DNA from: Porphyromonadaceae bacterium CG2_30_38_12 | Lineage (GTDB): Bacteria; Bacteroidota; Bacteroidia; Bacteroidales; Paludibacteraceae | Reading direction: 5' to 3' | NCBI GenBank assembly: GCA_001873635.1 | Contig: MNZK01000059.1 | Span: 1-64,000 of the forward strand | Length of the DNA: 64,000 nt | The notes under the pieces: model-generated | Told to the model about the DNA's origin: nothing | Seen by the model: only the letters and a program-made list of their open reading frames with translations | Database searches by the model: none | In this document: piece after piece, positions 45,490 through 54,449 of the stretch | Numbering within the stretch: the first letter of the stretch is position 1 | Layout of the letters: every line of letters starts with the position of its first letter | Position numbers and translations under genes: made by a program

Positions 45490-46797
45490 ATGAAAAACGC
45501 ACAAAGCACAAAAAAACGCTCACCATGGGCTTGGATTCCAACGCTTTATTTTGCACAAGGTCTTCCTTATGTAACAGCCATGACTGTAGCAGTTATCATG
45601 TATAAACGAATGGGAATTTCAAACACCGACATTGCCTTGTACACAAGCTGGTTATATTTGCCATGGGTCATTAAACCCTTTTGGAGCCCGTTTGTGGATA
45701 TAATAAAAACCAAGCGCTGGTGGATTATTACCATGCAACTTTTTATTGGCGCTGGTTTAGCGGGTGTTGCTTTCTTGATTCCAATGCCGTTTTTCTTTCA
45801 GGCTACCTTAGCGGTGCTTTGGCTTATTGCCTTTAGCTCAGCAACGCACGATATTGCTGCCGATGGTTTTTATATGTTGGCATTGGACACTTCCGAACAA
45901 TCTTTTTTTGTTGGTATCCGCAGTACGTTTTATCGTTTGGCAATGATTTCGGGACAAGGTTTGTTGATAATTTTGGCTGGCGCAATGGAAAAATACACGC
46001 ATGATATTCGATTGGCATGGAGCATCACTTTCTTTATCTTAGCAGGTTTTGTGATTTTTATTTTCATTTATCACCGAATTATATTACCCAAACCGATTGC
46101 CGATGTCACAACGCTCACACATTCGACAAAAGACATTTTAAAAGAGTTTGGGAAAACATTTTCGAGCTTTTTCAGGAAGCCTGGAATAAGAACGGCATTG
46201 GCTTTTCTTCTTCTTTATCGGCTGGGTGAAGCCATGTTAGTTAAAATGGCGTCTCCTTTTTTGTTGGATGGACGAGAAATTGGAGGATTGGGATTATCGA
46301 CTGAACAAGTAGGAATTGTGTATGGAACGGTAGGAATTATTGCGCTCACCTTGGGTGGTATTGTGGGTGGTATTGCAGCTTCCCACAAAGGTTTGAAATA
46401 CTGGATTTGGCCTATGGCGTTGAGTATTACTTTTCCTCATATAGCTTATTTGTACCTATCGTGGTTTTTGCCTCACAACATCTTATTGATAAATATAGCA
46501 ATAGCCATCGAACAGTTTGGTTATGGTTTTGGATTTACAGCTTACATGCTTTTCATGATTTATTTCTCCGAAGGCGAACATAAAACGGCTCATTTTGCAA
46601 TTTGCACCGGATTTATGGCTTTAGGAATGATGCTGCCGGGCATGATAGCAGGTTGGCTACAAGATTTGATTGGATATAACCATTTCTTTATATGGGTAAT
46701 GATTTGCGCACTTCCTACCTTATTAGTTATCCCATTCATCAAAATTGATAAAGAATTTGGAATAAAAAAAATGGAGAAAAAAGAATCAGCACGCTAG
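45490..46797 (+). CDS. AmpG-like MFS transporter
   Basis: A 435-residue major facilitator with about 12 helices. The N-terminus WAWIPTLYFAQGLPYVTAMTV and the following WLYLPWVIKPFWSPFVDI loop are characteristic of the AmpG/SLC33-like group that imports anhydromuropeptides or related cell-wall sugars. IAADGFYMLAL near 126-136 is a further hallmark. Genes for a SpoIID protein, a glycosyltransferase and a BadF kinase precede it. Import of peptidoglycan fragments is inferred from family and context. Confidence 0.85.
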   Translation: MKNAQSTKKRSPWAWIPTLYFAQGLPYVTAMTVAVIMYKRMGISNTDIALYTSWLYLPWVIKPFWSPFVDIIKTKRWWIITMQLFIGAGLAGVAFLIPMPFFFQATLAVLWLIAFSSATHDIAADGFYMLALDTSEQSFFVGIRSTFYRLAMISGQGLLIILAGAMEKYTHDIRLAWSITFFILAGFVIFIFIYHRIILPKPIADVTTLTHSTKDILKEFGKTFSSFFRKPGIRTALAFLLLYRLGEAMLVKMASPFLLDGREIGGLGLSTEQVGIVYGTVGIIALTLGGIVGGIAASHKGLKYWIWPMALSITFPHIAYLYLSWFLPHNILLINIAIAIEQFGYGFGFTAYMLFMIYFSEGEHKTAHFAICTGFMALGMMLPGMIAGWLQDLIGYNHFFIWVMICALPTLLVIPFIKIDKEFGIKKMEKKESAR

Positions 46798-46970
46798 CAT
46801 TTTTGTTTCACGCAATTTGCATTTATACAGACAAAAATCTGCTGTTCAATCTCTTGCGAATTATCGTGTTTAGGTTTGTGTACTATATAATCAGATAATC
46901 ATACAGTTGTCAAAACCTCATTCATCCACTTTACTTCAAATATTTTTTTTTGAAAAATCTACGTCTAATT

Positions 46971-47927
46971 ATGATAAAAGCTATTCGCTATATAGAAAAT
47001 ACTTACACATCTTTGAGCTTGGTTTCTAAAACGTTGCATCATATAAAACAACAAAAAAGCTTTGCTGCAAAATTGTTAGAGCCCCTTCTGCATGAAGTAA
47101 CAAGTTTGAAAAGCTCCGATCAGTTTGAAACAACCGATAGTGAGCGCATGATGCAATTTGCGGTTTATATTCCATCCTTTTTGGGTGAAGCGTTTTGTGT
47201 GTTGCGAGGCAAAGCCATGTCCGAGGCTGAACGACAAGCACTGACATATCTTGCAAGCATGACAGGCTTGTTCGATGACATGTTTGATGCCAAAAACGAA
47301 ACCGATGCACATATCCAATCTCTACTTCAACATCCAGCTCTGCAGCATGGTATGGCTCAACAGGAGGTGGCTTTAGTAAAGCTTTATGTACTTTTTTTTG
47401 AAAAAATTCCTGACGCACAGCCTGCACAGGCATTGATGCAAACTGTGTTTGAAGCTCAGGTTGCAAGTCGGCTTCAGGTGGAGCAGCCGCTAAGCGATAA
47501 GGACTTGTGGCAAATTACTTCCAACAAAGGGGGGCGCACCATGCAGCTATTTCGATGTGCATTCGCAGGGCAGGCTACTACGACAGAAAATCACCTTTTC
47601 TTTTTGCTGGGAGCAGCGGGACAATTGGAAAACGACATTTTTGATATGCAAAAAGATACGCTGGCAAACGTACAAACCCTTGCTACCACCACAAAGGACT
47701 TGAAACAGTTACGTGCTCGTTATTTGGAGGCTTGCAACGAGGTTGTCGCTGGCATAGAGCAAACTGATTTCAATCCAAAAAACAAGAAGAAGTTCCGACA
47801 AGTTTGTGCGATGATTACTGCGCGTGGCTTGGTTGCCATCCATTCGTACGAGCAAAATAAAAGTATTTGCGACATGGAAAAATGGCAAAATAAACTGCTA
47901 ACACTTCATTATGCTGCGCTTTTATAA
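46971..47927 (+). CDS. Class I isoprenoid-synthase-like protein
   Basis: A 318-residue, almost fully helical protein. Two acidic motifs stand at the positions expected for the class I terpene/prenyl synthase fold: FDDMFD near residues 101-106 and NDIFDMQKD near 221-229. The second resembles the NSE/DTE metal triad (N, then D at +4, D at +8, with the usual K before the last acid) and follows a GAAGQLEND stretch. The central GGRTMQLFR also fits. Such enzymes bind diphosphate through three Mg2+. The product is unknown; a member of the poorly described Bacteroidetes class I isoprenoid enzymes is likely. Start 46971 is an ATG; the frame extends only to a TTG at 46950. Confidence 0.65.
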   Translation: MIKAIRYIENTYTSLSLVSKTLHHIKQQKSFAAKLLEPLLHEVTSLKSSDQFETTDSERMMQFAVYIPSFLGEAFCVLRGKAMSEAERQALTYLASMTGLFDDMFDAKNETDAHIQSLLQHPALQHGMAQQEVALVKLYVLFFEKIPDAQPAQALMQTVFEAQVASRLQVEQPLSDKDLWQITSNKGGRTMQLFRCAFAGQATTTENHLFFLLGAAGQLENDIFDMQKDTLANVQTLATTTKDLKQLRARYLEACNEVVAGIEQTDFNPKNKKKFRQVCAMITARGLVAIHSYEQNKSICDMEKWQNKLLTLHYAALL

Positions 47928-47938
47928 ATACTTCAAAA

Positions 47939-48616
47939 CTATTCTTGAAGCAAATCGGGACGCAAAAGCTTTGTGCGCTCCACCGCTTGTTGATGATTCC
48001 AAGCATCAACCTTAGCCTGATGCCCCGAGAGCAAAATATCGGGAACTTTCCACCCCTTATATTCAGCCGGTCGGGTATAAACCGGCGGTGCTAACAAATT
48101 ATCCTGAAACGAATCGGAAAGCGCCGATTGTTCGTCGCCAATTGCTCCGGGAATGAGGCGAACAATAGCATCAGTCATCATTGCAGCGGGAATTTCGCCT
48201 CCTGTAAGCACATAGTCGCCAACAGTTATTTCTTTGGTAATGAGATGTTCACGTATGCGATGGTCAATACCTTTGTAATGTCCGCACAGGATAATCAGAT
48301 TGCCCATCATCGACATGCGATTCGCCATTTTTTGGTCGAACTTTTCACCATCGGGCGAGGTGTAAATTATTTCATCGTAGGAGCGTTCGCTTTTAAGTTG
48401 CGTAATAATACGGTCAATTGGTTCAATTTGAAGCACCATACCAGCACTAAAGCCAAACGCATAATCGTCCACCCGGCGATGTTTGTTCGTAGCATAGTCG
48501 CGCAGATTATGTACCACTATTTCCACCAAACCTTTGTCGCGAGCACGTCGGACGATGGAAAAATTTAAGGGACTATCTAATAATTCCGGAACAGCGGAAA
48601 GGATATCAATGCGCAT
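47939..48616 (-). CDS. trmD: tRNA (guanine37-N1)-methyltransferase
   Basis: Methylates G37 next to the anticodon and prevents +1 frameshifting. The 225-residue SPOUT enzyme has the knot-forming segments [14 protein letters not shown] and [12 protein letters not shown]-type (here [17 protein letters not shown]), and the catalytic aspartate in [15 protein letters not shown]. The C-terminal [13 protein letters not shown] and WR-less tail complete it. ATG 48616 begins [13 protein letters not shown], the normal family start; upstream frame is not conserved. The start lies two bases after the stop of the lipoprotein gene, so the two are coupled. Confidence 0.97.
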   Translation of the reverse strand: MRIDILSAVPELLDSPLNFSIVRRARDKGLVEIVVHNLRDYATNKHRRVDDYAFGFSAGMVLQIEPIDRIITQLKSERSYDEIIYTSPDGEKFDQKMANRMSMMGNLIILCGHYKGIDHRIREHLITKEITVGDYVLTGGEIPAAMMTDAIVRLIPGAIGDEQSALSDSFQDNLLAPPVYTRPAEYKGWKVPDILLSGHQAKVDAWNHQQAVERTKLLRPDLLQE

Positions 48617-48617
48617 A

Positions 48618-49025
48618 TTATCGTGTGTATTCAGTGTGAATTGCCAAATCGTTGAACCCATTATAAATAACATAATCAAACGAAATATGCGTGAAACTAT
48701 GAACGGTAGCTGTGCCCAATTTTAGCACTAAGTATGAATTTGGAAAAGCTTGTGGCGTAGGCATAACAGTCAGTTTTTTGCCAACTAATGTTACTTTGAT
48801 GTCGTAATCGCCTTCCGTACCCATATTATGAAAATTGCTTATCAAATACACAGTGCTATCATTTTTAGTTCGATAAATATCGACTCCATAAGTTCGTTGA
48901 CCTTGCGAAGAGGTTTCCGTACAATTCCACCCCCCTTGGATATTCTTAAAGCTTACTGGGTCATTTCCTCCACATGCCATGCAGGTTGCTAAGCAAATAA
49001 TAGCCAACATTCTGACAACTTTCAT
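48618..49025 (-). CDS. Small lipoprotein of unknown function
   Basis: A 135-residue protein beginning [20 protein letters not shown], a lipoprotein signal with the cysteine at 18. The mature part starts with an [14 protein letters not shown] segment and continues with beta strands, a pattern like small lipocalin-type lipoproteins of Bacteroidetes, but I cannot place it in a family. ATG 49025 is chosen for the signal peptide; the frame further upstream is not plausible. A minus-strand TATCTTTG at 49069-49076 is a good -7 box. It probably shares a transcript with trmD. Confidence 0.75.
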   Translation of the reverse strand: MKVVRMLAIICLATCMACGGNDPVSFKNIQGGWNCTETSSQGQRTYGVDIYRTKNDSTVYLISNFHNMGTEGDYDIKVTLVGKKLTVMPTPQAFPNSYLVLKLGTATVHSFTHISFDYVIYNGFNDLAIHTEYTR

Positions 49026-49068
49026 TTGGTACTGCTTTCGCTCAACTAACATTTGGATTCGTTTTTTG

Positions 49069-49076
49069 CAAAGATA
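49069..49076 (-). promoter_or_regulatory. -7 box (TATCTTTG) of the lipoprotein-trmD operon
   Basis: An exact TAnnTTTG match on the minus strand, 43 bases before ATG 49025; it supports that start. Confidence 0.55.
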
Positions 49077-49127
49077 CAATATTTTCGGTGCTGGATATAA
49101 ATTTGTTAACAAAAAAAGAGTTTCCAT

Positions 49128-49478
49128 GCTTAACCCATTTTGCAGCCCTCTACCGTCAATCGGTTAAAAAAAACAGTTAAAGTTAAAGTTATAATTACTG
49201 TTTTAAATCTGTTTCGTATAAGTTTTCGGCTAAAAAATGAGATAATATATTGTTATTCAGATATATCATGTTTCCCAAAATCATTTGTAGTACGCAAGAG
49301 CTTATTGACCAGAAATTGAGAAAGTGATTACTTTGCATGCTTTTTAATTACTTTTTTAGAAAAATAAAAACATAAGGTCAAATTGAAGAAACAAAATAAA
49401 ACTGAAAACAAATCCCCATTTTGTTCATGACAGCTATTTTAACAAGTAAACGAGTGCTCGTTTAATCGAAAAAGTTGT
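49128..49478. other. Intergenic, 8-bp dyad at 49447-49464, otherwise nothing
   Basis: AT-rich spacer before the HTCS remnant. TAAACGAG and CTCGTTTA (49447-49454 and 49457-49464) form a dyad with a 2-base centre; this could be a regulator site or a leftover. No gene seen. Confidence 0.35.
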
Positions 49479-50429
49479 TTGAAAATGCAAAAGGGTTATC
49501 AGAATAGAGTTTTTGAATCAAAATATTTATCTTTGAGCCATAATACGCTGAAATCAAATTCTATTTTTATTGGGAAAAAAGTCGAAAGCCAGGTCAATGT
49601 AAGCACTTGCTTTGTGATAGAATTACCTATTGATGGCAGTTTCTTCACCGATAAGGAGCGTGTAGAAAATGAGGAAAAGAACAATACCGATGCCGAAATA
49701 CTCTTGGCACATACTGACGAAAGCGACCCTATGGTGGCAATTTTTACATCGTAATACAAGCAATAAATGGCGAGGAAGCACTTGGTAAACTCAACTAAAA
49801 TGAAATTGACTTGGTGGTGAGGGATGTGATGATGCCCATTATGGATGGTCTGACCTTATGCCAGAAAATAAAAGAAAATTTCGACATTTCGCACACACCT
49901 GTTTTGCTGCTCAAGGCCAAAAAGCAAATTGAAGACCGCATTGAAAGTTACAATACAGGCGCCGATGCTTTTATTTCGAAGCCTTTTGAAATGGATGTGT
50001 TAGTGGCACGCTTGGGCAATTTGCTCTTTAACCGTCAGAAACGCAACCAGGAGTTCCAAACTTCTCTCAGCATTCATCCATCCCAAAAATTACGAGAACA
50101 ATTCTATCGACGATCAGTTTTTGAGCAATGCCATACAAGTGGTGGAGGCTAATTTAGATAATTTTGAATTTACCCACGAGCAGTTGATTGATGCTCTGAA
50201 CACTTCCAAATCGACTTTGTACCGCAAAATAAAATCGCTCACAGGATTAGCACCCAGCAATTTTGTACGCAATATTCGACTCAAACACGCCCGCCTGATG
50301 TTGCAAAACGACAAGGGCAATATTTCGGATATTGCCTACTCGGTGGGCTTAAAAGCCGAGTTTGGTTTAACACCTCGAGAATATATCAAAAAGAAAAAAC
50401 CGGGAACGGTGGAAGAAGTGGAAACGATA
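49479..50429 (+). pseudogene. Hybrid two-component system (HTCS) remnant
   Basis: Three fragments in changing frames spell the C-terminal half of an HTCS. First is the end of a histidine-kinase ATPase domain (VNVSTCFVIELPIDGSF, near 49600-49635). Then comes a receiver domain with DVMMPIMDGLTLCQKIKE and GADAFISKPFEMDVL, whose beginning (VIQAINGEEALGKLN) is followed by an in-frame TAA near 49796. Last is an AraC-type HTH (TLYRKIKSLTGLAPSNF, NISDIAYSVGL). A two-base insertion near 50085 separates receiver and HTH. The HTH lacks about 11 residues between SVGL and KAEFGLTP. The sensor half is gone. It once controlled a polysaccharide locus. Confidence 0.85.
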
Positions 50430-50660
50430 AATTACGAGACGATTTTGCTTTTTTTGAATGTTTTTCTTACTCAACTGTATGTTGATGCCAGCAACCTTGC
50501 TCAAGCTAAATTTGAAGTAAAAGGAAAAGTGTTCGACACACAAGGCAAGCCTCTTATTGGCATTACTGTTACTGTTAAGGATTCAAATACCGGACGGACT
50601 TTGAAAATTGTTTACTGTTTCGCTCTGCCCAATTGTGGGAAACTATTTCAATACCAATGA
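50430..50660 (+). pseudogene. SusC-type receptor, N-terminal fragment fused to the HTCS remnant
   Basis: Downstream of the AraC helix-turn-helix and in the same frame, a hydrophobic signal-like stretch (ILLFLNVFLTQLYVDAS) is followed by KFEVKGKVFDTQGKPLIGI. That is the start of the carboxypeptidase-regulatory-like domain found at the N-terminus of SusC receptors. The similarity stops near SNTGRTLK, and the frame ends at 50660. It is a deletion junction that joined a regulator to the beginning of the receptor gene it may have controlled. Nothing of the plug or barrel remains. Confidence 0.7.
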
Positions 50661-50748
50661 AATTTCGTTAGCGAGGAAAATGATTTCGATACTATATTTT
50701 ACTTTTATACTTTTTGCATATACTAAGTGCTTGAAATGGTTTCAAAAA

Positions 50749-52236
50749 TCAAAAATGAAAATCCTGCAATAATCGTTGAAGTTTAATAGTGATAATTTCA
50801 ATGCCACCTACTACATCCGATTCAATATTCAAAGGCATTACAGGATCATGTAAAGATAAGCGAAGTAAAAACCAACCCTTTTCGTTTTCTGAACTACATC
50901 GCACCCTTAAGCCTTCATAATTAGGAGAAACTACTTCCCAACCATCCATCTGATTGACTTTTTTTTCAAGTTCTGCTAAAACGCGTTTGCCATAATTTCC
51001 AAAATCCTCCTCGGTTATAGTCAAACGTATTTCTTTGCTTGCGATTGGCTGTTCCAATTTTGATATTAAGTCCGTCAATTTTCTCCCTTTGGCATTTAAC
51101 TTTGCCATTTCCACCAATAATTTTGCGACCAGATATGCTCCGTCATCCAAAAAATAATTCTCTTTCAAAGCCGCATGACCCGATGTTTCGATGGCAAGCC
51201 AGCTTTCTTCGCCCAAGGTATTGAGTCTGATGGACTCGTTAATCACATTTTTATAGCCACGCTGAAAGCGATGATGTTTCCCTTTTAATTCAAGTTCAAT
51301 AAATTTTGTCAAACCGTCCGACGTAATAGAGTCGGTTACAATGGTGCTGCCTGGATGCTCTGCCAATATAACTGCCGATATCAAGGCAATTAACGAATTA
51401 CGATTCACCGGATTTCCTTCGGAATCAACGATTGCCGAGCGGTCCACATCGGTGTCAAATATGACTCCAAGATCGGCTTTTTCTCTCACTACGGCATCAC
51501 AAATAGATTGCATGGCGTCTTTGTCCTCGGGATTGGGTACGTGGTTAGGAAAATTACCATCCGGATTTAAAAACTGACTTCCACGAGTATCGGCTCCAAG
51601 TTGATTGAGTACTTTTTTAGCAAAAAAACCTCCTGCACCGTTGCCAGCATCTACTATAATTTTTAAACCCTGAAGTGGTTGCTCATGATTGGACATGATA
51701 TTGGCATTTTTACGAATATAATCAACCAAAAATGAGGAATACTCATCAATAAAATTCCAGTTTTCCACCTGTAATTCTTTTCCATTTGACGGATATTCAT
51801 TATCTTCCGCAATTCTCAAAATTTCAGTAATGTCTTTTTTATCTAATCCGCCTTTGTTGGTAAAAAACTTGAAACCATTGCGGTTAAATGGCAAGTGACT
51901 GGCTGTAATCATTACGCCAGCTGTTGTAGCCCTTTCGCCCGAAACAGTGGTCATAAACATGGCAGGTGTGGATGCTAATCCGCAATCATATACGCTTGCT
52001 CCGGCTTCTAATATTCCTGCAATAAAAGCACTTTTTAAAATCGGTCCCGAAATCCGAGAATCAGCACCAACTGCTATAGATATATTGGTTTGAGAAGTAA
52101 AATTTTGCAACCATTGCACAAAAGACTTACCCAATACAGCTGCCACTTCGGGCGTTAAATTTACGGTTTCTCCAACCACTCCTTCTAATGCAACACCGCG
52201 GATATCCGATCCGTTCTGTAATTTTTTCCAATTCAT
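50749..52236 (-). CDS. Alpha-D-phosphohexomutase (phosphoglucomutase/phosphomannomutase family)
   Basis: A 495-residue enzyme that moves phosphate between C1 and C6 of a hexose. Four domains are visible. The phosphoserine loop is MITASHLPFNRNGFK, where most relatives have TASHNP. The metal loop is FDTDVDRSA, where most have DGDGDR, and the sugar-specificity loop is ETSGHAALKENY. The C-terminal phosphate site lies around GLRVRCSSENEKGW. The variant serine and metal loops resemble a bacterial/plastid subgroup rather than ManB, so the substrate is open. It is intact although placed between two pseudogenes. A TAACTTTG box (52241-52248) lies only 4 bases before the ATG, which suggests a very short or absent leader. 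Confidence 0.9.
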   Translation of the reverse strand: MNWKKLQNGSDIRGVALEGVVGETVNLTPEVAAVLGKSFVQWLQNFTSQTNISIAVGADSRISGPILKSAFIAGILEAGASVYDCGLASTPAMFMTTVSGERATTAGVMITASHLPFNRNGFKFFTNKGGLDKKDITEILRIAEDNEYPSNGKELQVENWNFIDEYSSFLVDYIRKNANIMSNHEQPLQGLKIIVDAGNGAGGFFAKKVLNQLGADTRGSQFLNPDGNFPNHVPNPEDKDAMQSICDAVVREKADLGVIFDTDVDRSAIVDSEGNPVNRNSLIALISAVILAEHPGSTIVTDSITSDGLTKFIELELKGKHHRFQRGYKNVINESIRLNTLGEESWLAIETSGHAALKENYFLDDGAYLVAKLLVEMAKLNAKGRKLTDLISKLEQPIASKEIRLTITEEDFGNYGKRVLAELEKKVNQMDGWEVVSPNYEGLRVRCSSENEKGWFLLRLSLHDPVMPLNIESDVVGGIEIITIKLQRLLQDFHF

Positions 52237-52240
52237 AATA

Positions 52241-52248
52241 CAAAGTTA
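52241..52248 (-). promoter_or_regulatory. -7 box (TAACTTTG) unusually close to the phosphohexomutase ATG
   Basis: The minus-strand box ends 5 bases before the start codon (52236), so transcription would begin at about the A of ATG. Confidence 0.45.
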
Positions 52249-52256
52249 CTATTTTT

Positions 52257-52481
52257 TTATTCAACTATTTGCAATCCCTTGAAATTAATTTTTACATGTG
52301 GAATTGTTCCTGTTTTATCCAAAACATATTCCCAAATTAATTCCTTAACGGATACATTTTGTAAATTGATGGATATTATTTAATTTGAATTTTGGGCAAA
52401 CCCCACGCTTCCTATCAATAAAACCACACATAGTAACCCAACACCTAATACGGTTAGTTTCTTAAATAGTAATTTCATCAT
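52257..52481 (-). pseudogene. SusC-type receptor, signal peptide plus STN domain remnant
   Basis: Minus-strand translation from ATG 52481 gives a complete signal peptide (LLFKKLTVLGVGLLCVVLLI, then GSVGFAQ), then a TAA at 52380-52382. It continues in frame with IISINLQNVSVKELIWEYV, which is the secretin/TonB N-terminal (STN) domain typical of the longer SusC receptors, and stops at 52257. The carboxypeptidase-like domain, plug and barrel are absent. This gene pointed toward the phosphohexomutase and probably belonged to a lost polysaccharide locus. Confidence 0.7.
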
Positions 52482-52934
52482 TATGATAATTTATAGTATT
52501 AAAAATCATATCTTCCTTTTCAAATCTTCAAACCTCAAACCTTTCAAACCTCCAAACAAAACTTTTAAAGAGTCGGAACGCTGGCATCACGAAACCCTTC
52601 ATGTTGCCAATTACAAACTGCGTCTTTTTTCCCCTTTCAGGGGGTTAAGGGGCTTCTAATTATACAACACCACTACCGAATCGCTTTTATTATTGTAATT
52701 AATTTTATGTCGAATCAGTGTTGTCCGGCAAACATTTTCTGAAATTGCTGAAAGCTCTTATCTAATATGATTTACGATAATATTGCCCCTAAGGGGCTTA
52801 GTTTTTTTTGTGCTGATTTTTCTATCCTAATTTCGTTGCGATGCAGCTTTTTCTTTAGTCCTATTTGTACGACATTCTGGTAGTCAATAAGTTACAAATA
52901 ACACCAAAGCTCTGGAGGAGCGAAATTATTTTTT
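52482..52934. other. Intergenic decay zone with an orphan terminator-like hairpin
   Basis: No gene. Direct repeats built on TTTCAAACCT occur near 52520-52555, and GCCCCTAAGGGGC (52785-52797) followed by a T-tract (TTAGTTTTTTTT) looks like a plus-strand terminator with no gene left to end. This fits a region where genes have been lost. Confidence 0.45.
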
Positions 52935-53272
52935 ATGATTATCTGCAAAGCGACTTATATTAATCCGAAGGATTTGATTTTTATAAACGTAGGTAAGCGT
53001 AGCGTAACCTGCGGTTTAAAATCATTGTTGAATATTTGCCTGTAAGGCAAGACTTTATATTTGTCCTGCCTTACAGGCAGTTAGTATGATTCATTATTTA
53101 CCGCAGGTCGTTGACCCGCGGTTATGAATGTTTGACTTTTTAAGTCAATAATAGGAAACGAACATGAGAGTAATTTACATACAAGGTTATGGTTATGTTA
53201 GTATGCAAATTCCAATCGTCAGTTATAAAAACAATTATTACCCTATGAATAGGTCGCTTTGCGGATAATCAT
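52935..53272. mobile_element. 338-bp MITE-like element with 24-bp TIRs and 10-bp target duplication
   Basis: The first 24 bases (52935-52958) and the reverse complement of the last 24 (53249-53272) agree at 22 positions. Both ends are flanked by the identical 10-mer ATTATTTTTT (52925-52934 and 53273-53282), as expected of a target duplication. The interior has no coding capacity. It contains a perfect 13-bp hairpin, TGCCTGTAAGGCA/TGCCTTACAGGCA (53037-53049, 53067-53079), nested within ACCTGCGGT/ACCGCAGGT arms (53007-53015, 53100-53108). No transposase is in the element. The flanking 10-mer is low complexity, so a chance match is possible. Confidence 0.65.
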
Positions 53273-53414
53273 ATTATTTTTTTATTGGTTTTAGCGGACA
53301 ACAATTATATTGAATAGTAAAAGTTTCAAGCACTGTTTCCAAACTTTCGTTTTTAAATGCACCACTTTTCAAATCATTCTGGTTATTTCTTTTGTCGTCA
53401 TTCCTCTTTGTTTT

Positions 53415-54449
53415 TTATGCCAAATAAGGGGTGAAGTCTTCAGTACTACGCTCTACCAAATTCTGATAAAGATTTAACAATTTTTGGCGTACAACATTTT
53501 TGTCAAACTGTTGAAGAAGTGTATCCGACATTTGTTTTCCCTGCTCGTAATAACGCTTGTCGTTCATCAATCGTTGTGTGTCGTTTATAAATTCTTCCGT
53601 AGATTTAGCTTTCAGATAACTTTTTTCGTACAGTAATTCGTATTCCATAATATCTCGAAACACCACGGGCATGCCACAAGCTGCTGCTTCGATAGGTGCT
53701 AAGGGACAATTTTCCTGATAAGAAGTAAATAGCATAGCATCGGCAGCAGCATATATCAAAGGCATAAGCTCTAAATCAAGCATGCCAGTGAATTGAATAT
53801 TGTCGGATGCCTGAGCAATGCGCGAGTCAATACGCAAAACGCCCTCGGTTAGTGCTTTGAACGGGCGTCCGCCTGCCCACACAAATTTAGCATTCGGAAT
53901 GGCTTGTGCAACATCCATAAAATCTTCAACACCTTTACGAGCTTGCAATTGACCAACGCCCAGCAACACAAAATCGCTGTCCGATAATCCTAATAACTGG
54001 CGACCTTTTGAGCGGTTTTCATCGGTACGTTTCCATTTTTCAATATGTATTGGGTTGTAAATGCGAACAATATTCGTTTTGGCATTCAACTTTCTGATAG
54101 CATTTTCCACTTCGGGCGAAATAGCAATACAAACATCAGCATAAGAATACACTTGCTTGAAATACCATTTTACGAAAGGCATAAAAACCTTGTAGAAAGG
54201 CAACGAACCCTTTATAGAGTCTGGTATAACATGAACGGTCAAAATGCGTCGGTTTTTGTATCCCATACCTTTCAGAAAATAATACAAACCATAGGTATGG
54301 CTATGGAAAATATCTCCAAAACCATCATTATTCACAACAAACTCGAACTGGTTTTGCTCGCGCAACAACTCTAAATGATCAATAAAGGCGGTATGAACGC
54401 CATTGCCTTTTACCATATACATGGTTTCGGATGCTACATGAATTTTCAC
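53415..54449 (-). CDS. Family 4 glycosyltransferase (GT-B)
   Basis: A 344-residue retaining glycosyltransferase of the GT4 type. It begins MKIHVASETMYMVKGNGVHTA, has RIYNPIHIEKW in the interdomain linker, and LLGVGQLQARKGVEDFMDVA in the C-terminal nucleotide-sugar domain. The donor-binding ENCPLAPIEAAACGMPVVFRD (E-x7-E) lies near residues 245-265. DedA-type membrane protein and this enzyme overlap by 4 bases. Members make glycolipids or surface polysaccharide; the similarity to diglucosyl-diacylglycerol-type enzymes is only general. Confidence 0.9.
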   Translation of the reverse strand: MKIHVASETMYMVKGNGVHTAFIDHLELLREQNQFEFVVNNDGFGDIFHSHTYGLYYFLKGMGYKNRRILTVHVIPDSIKGSLPFYKVFMPFVKWYFKQVYSYADVCIAISPEVENAIRKLNAKTNIVRIYNPIHIEKWKRTDENRSKGRQLLGLSDSDFVLLGVGQLQARKGVEDFMDVAQAIPNAKFVWAGGRPFKALTEGVLRIDSRIAQASDNIQFTGMLDLELMPLIYAAADAMLFTSYQENCPLAPIEAAACGMPVVFRDIMEYELLYEKSYLKAKSTEEFINDTQRLMNDKRYYEQGKQMSDTLLQQFDKNVVRQKLLNLYQNLVERSTEDFTPYLA

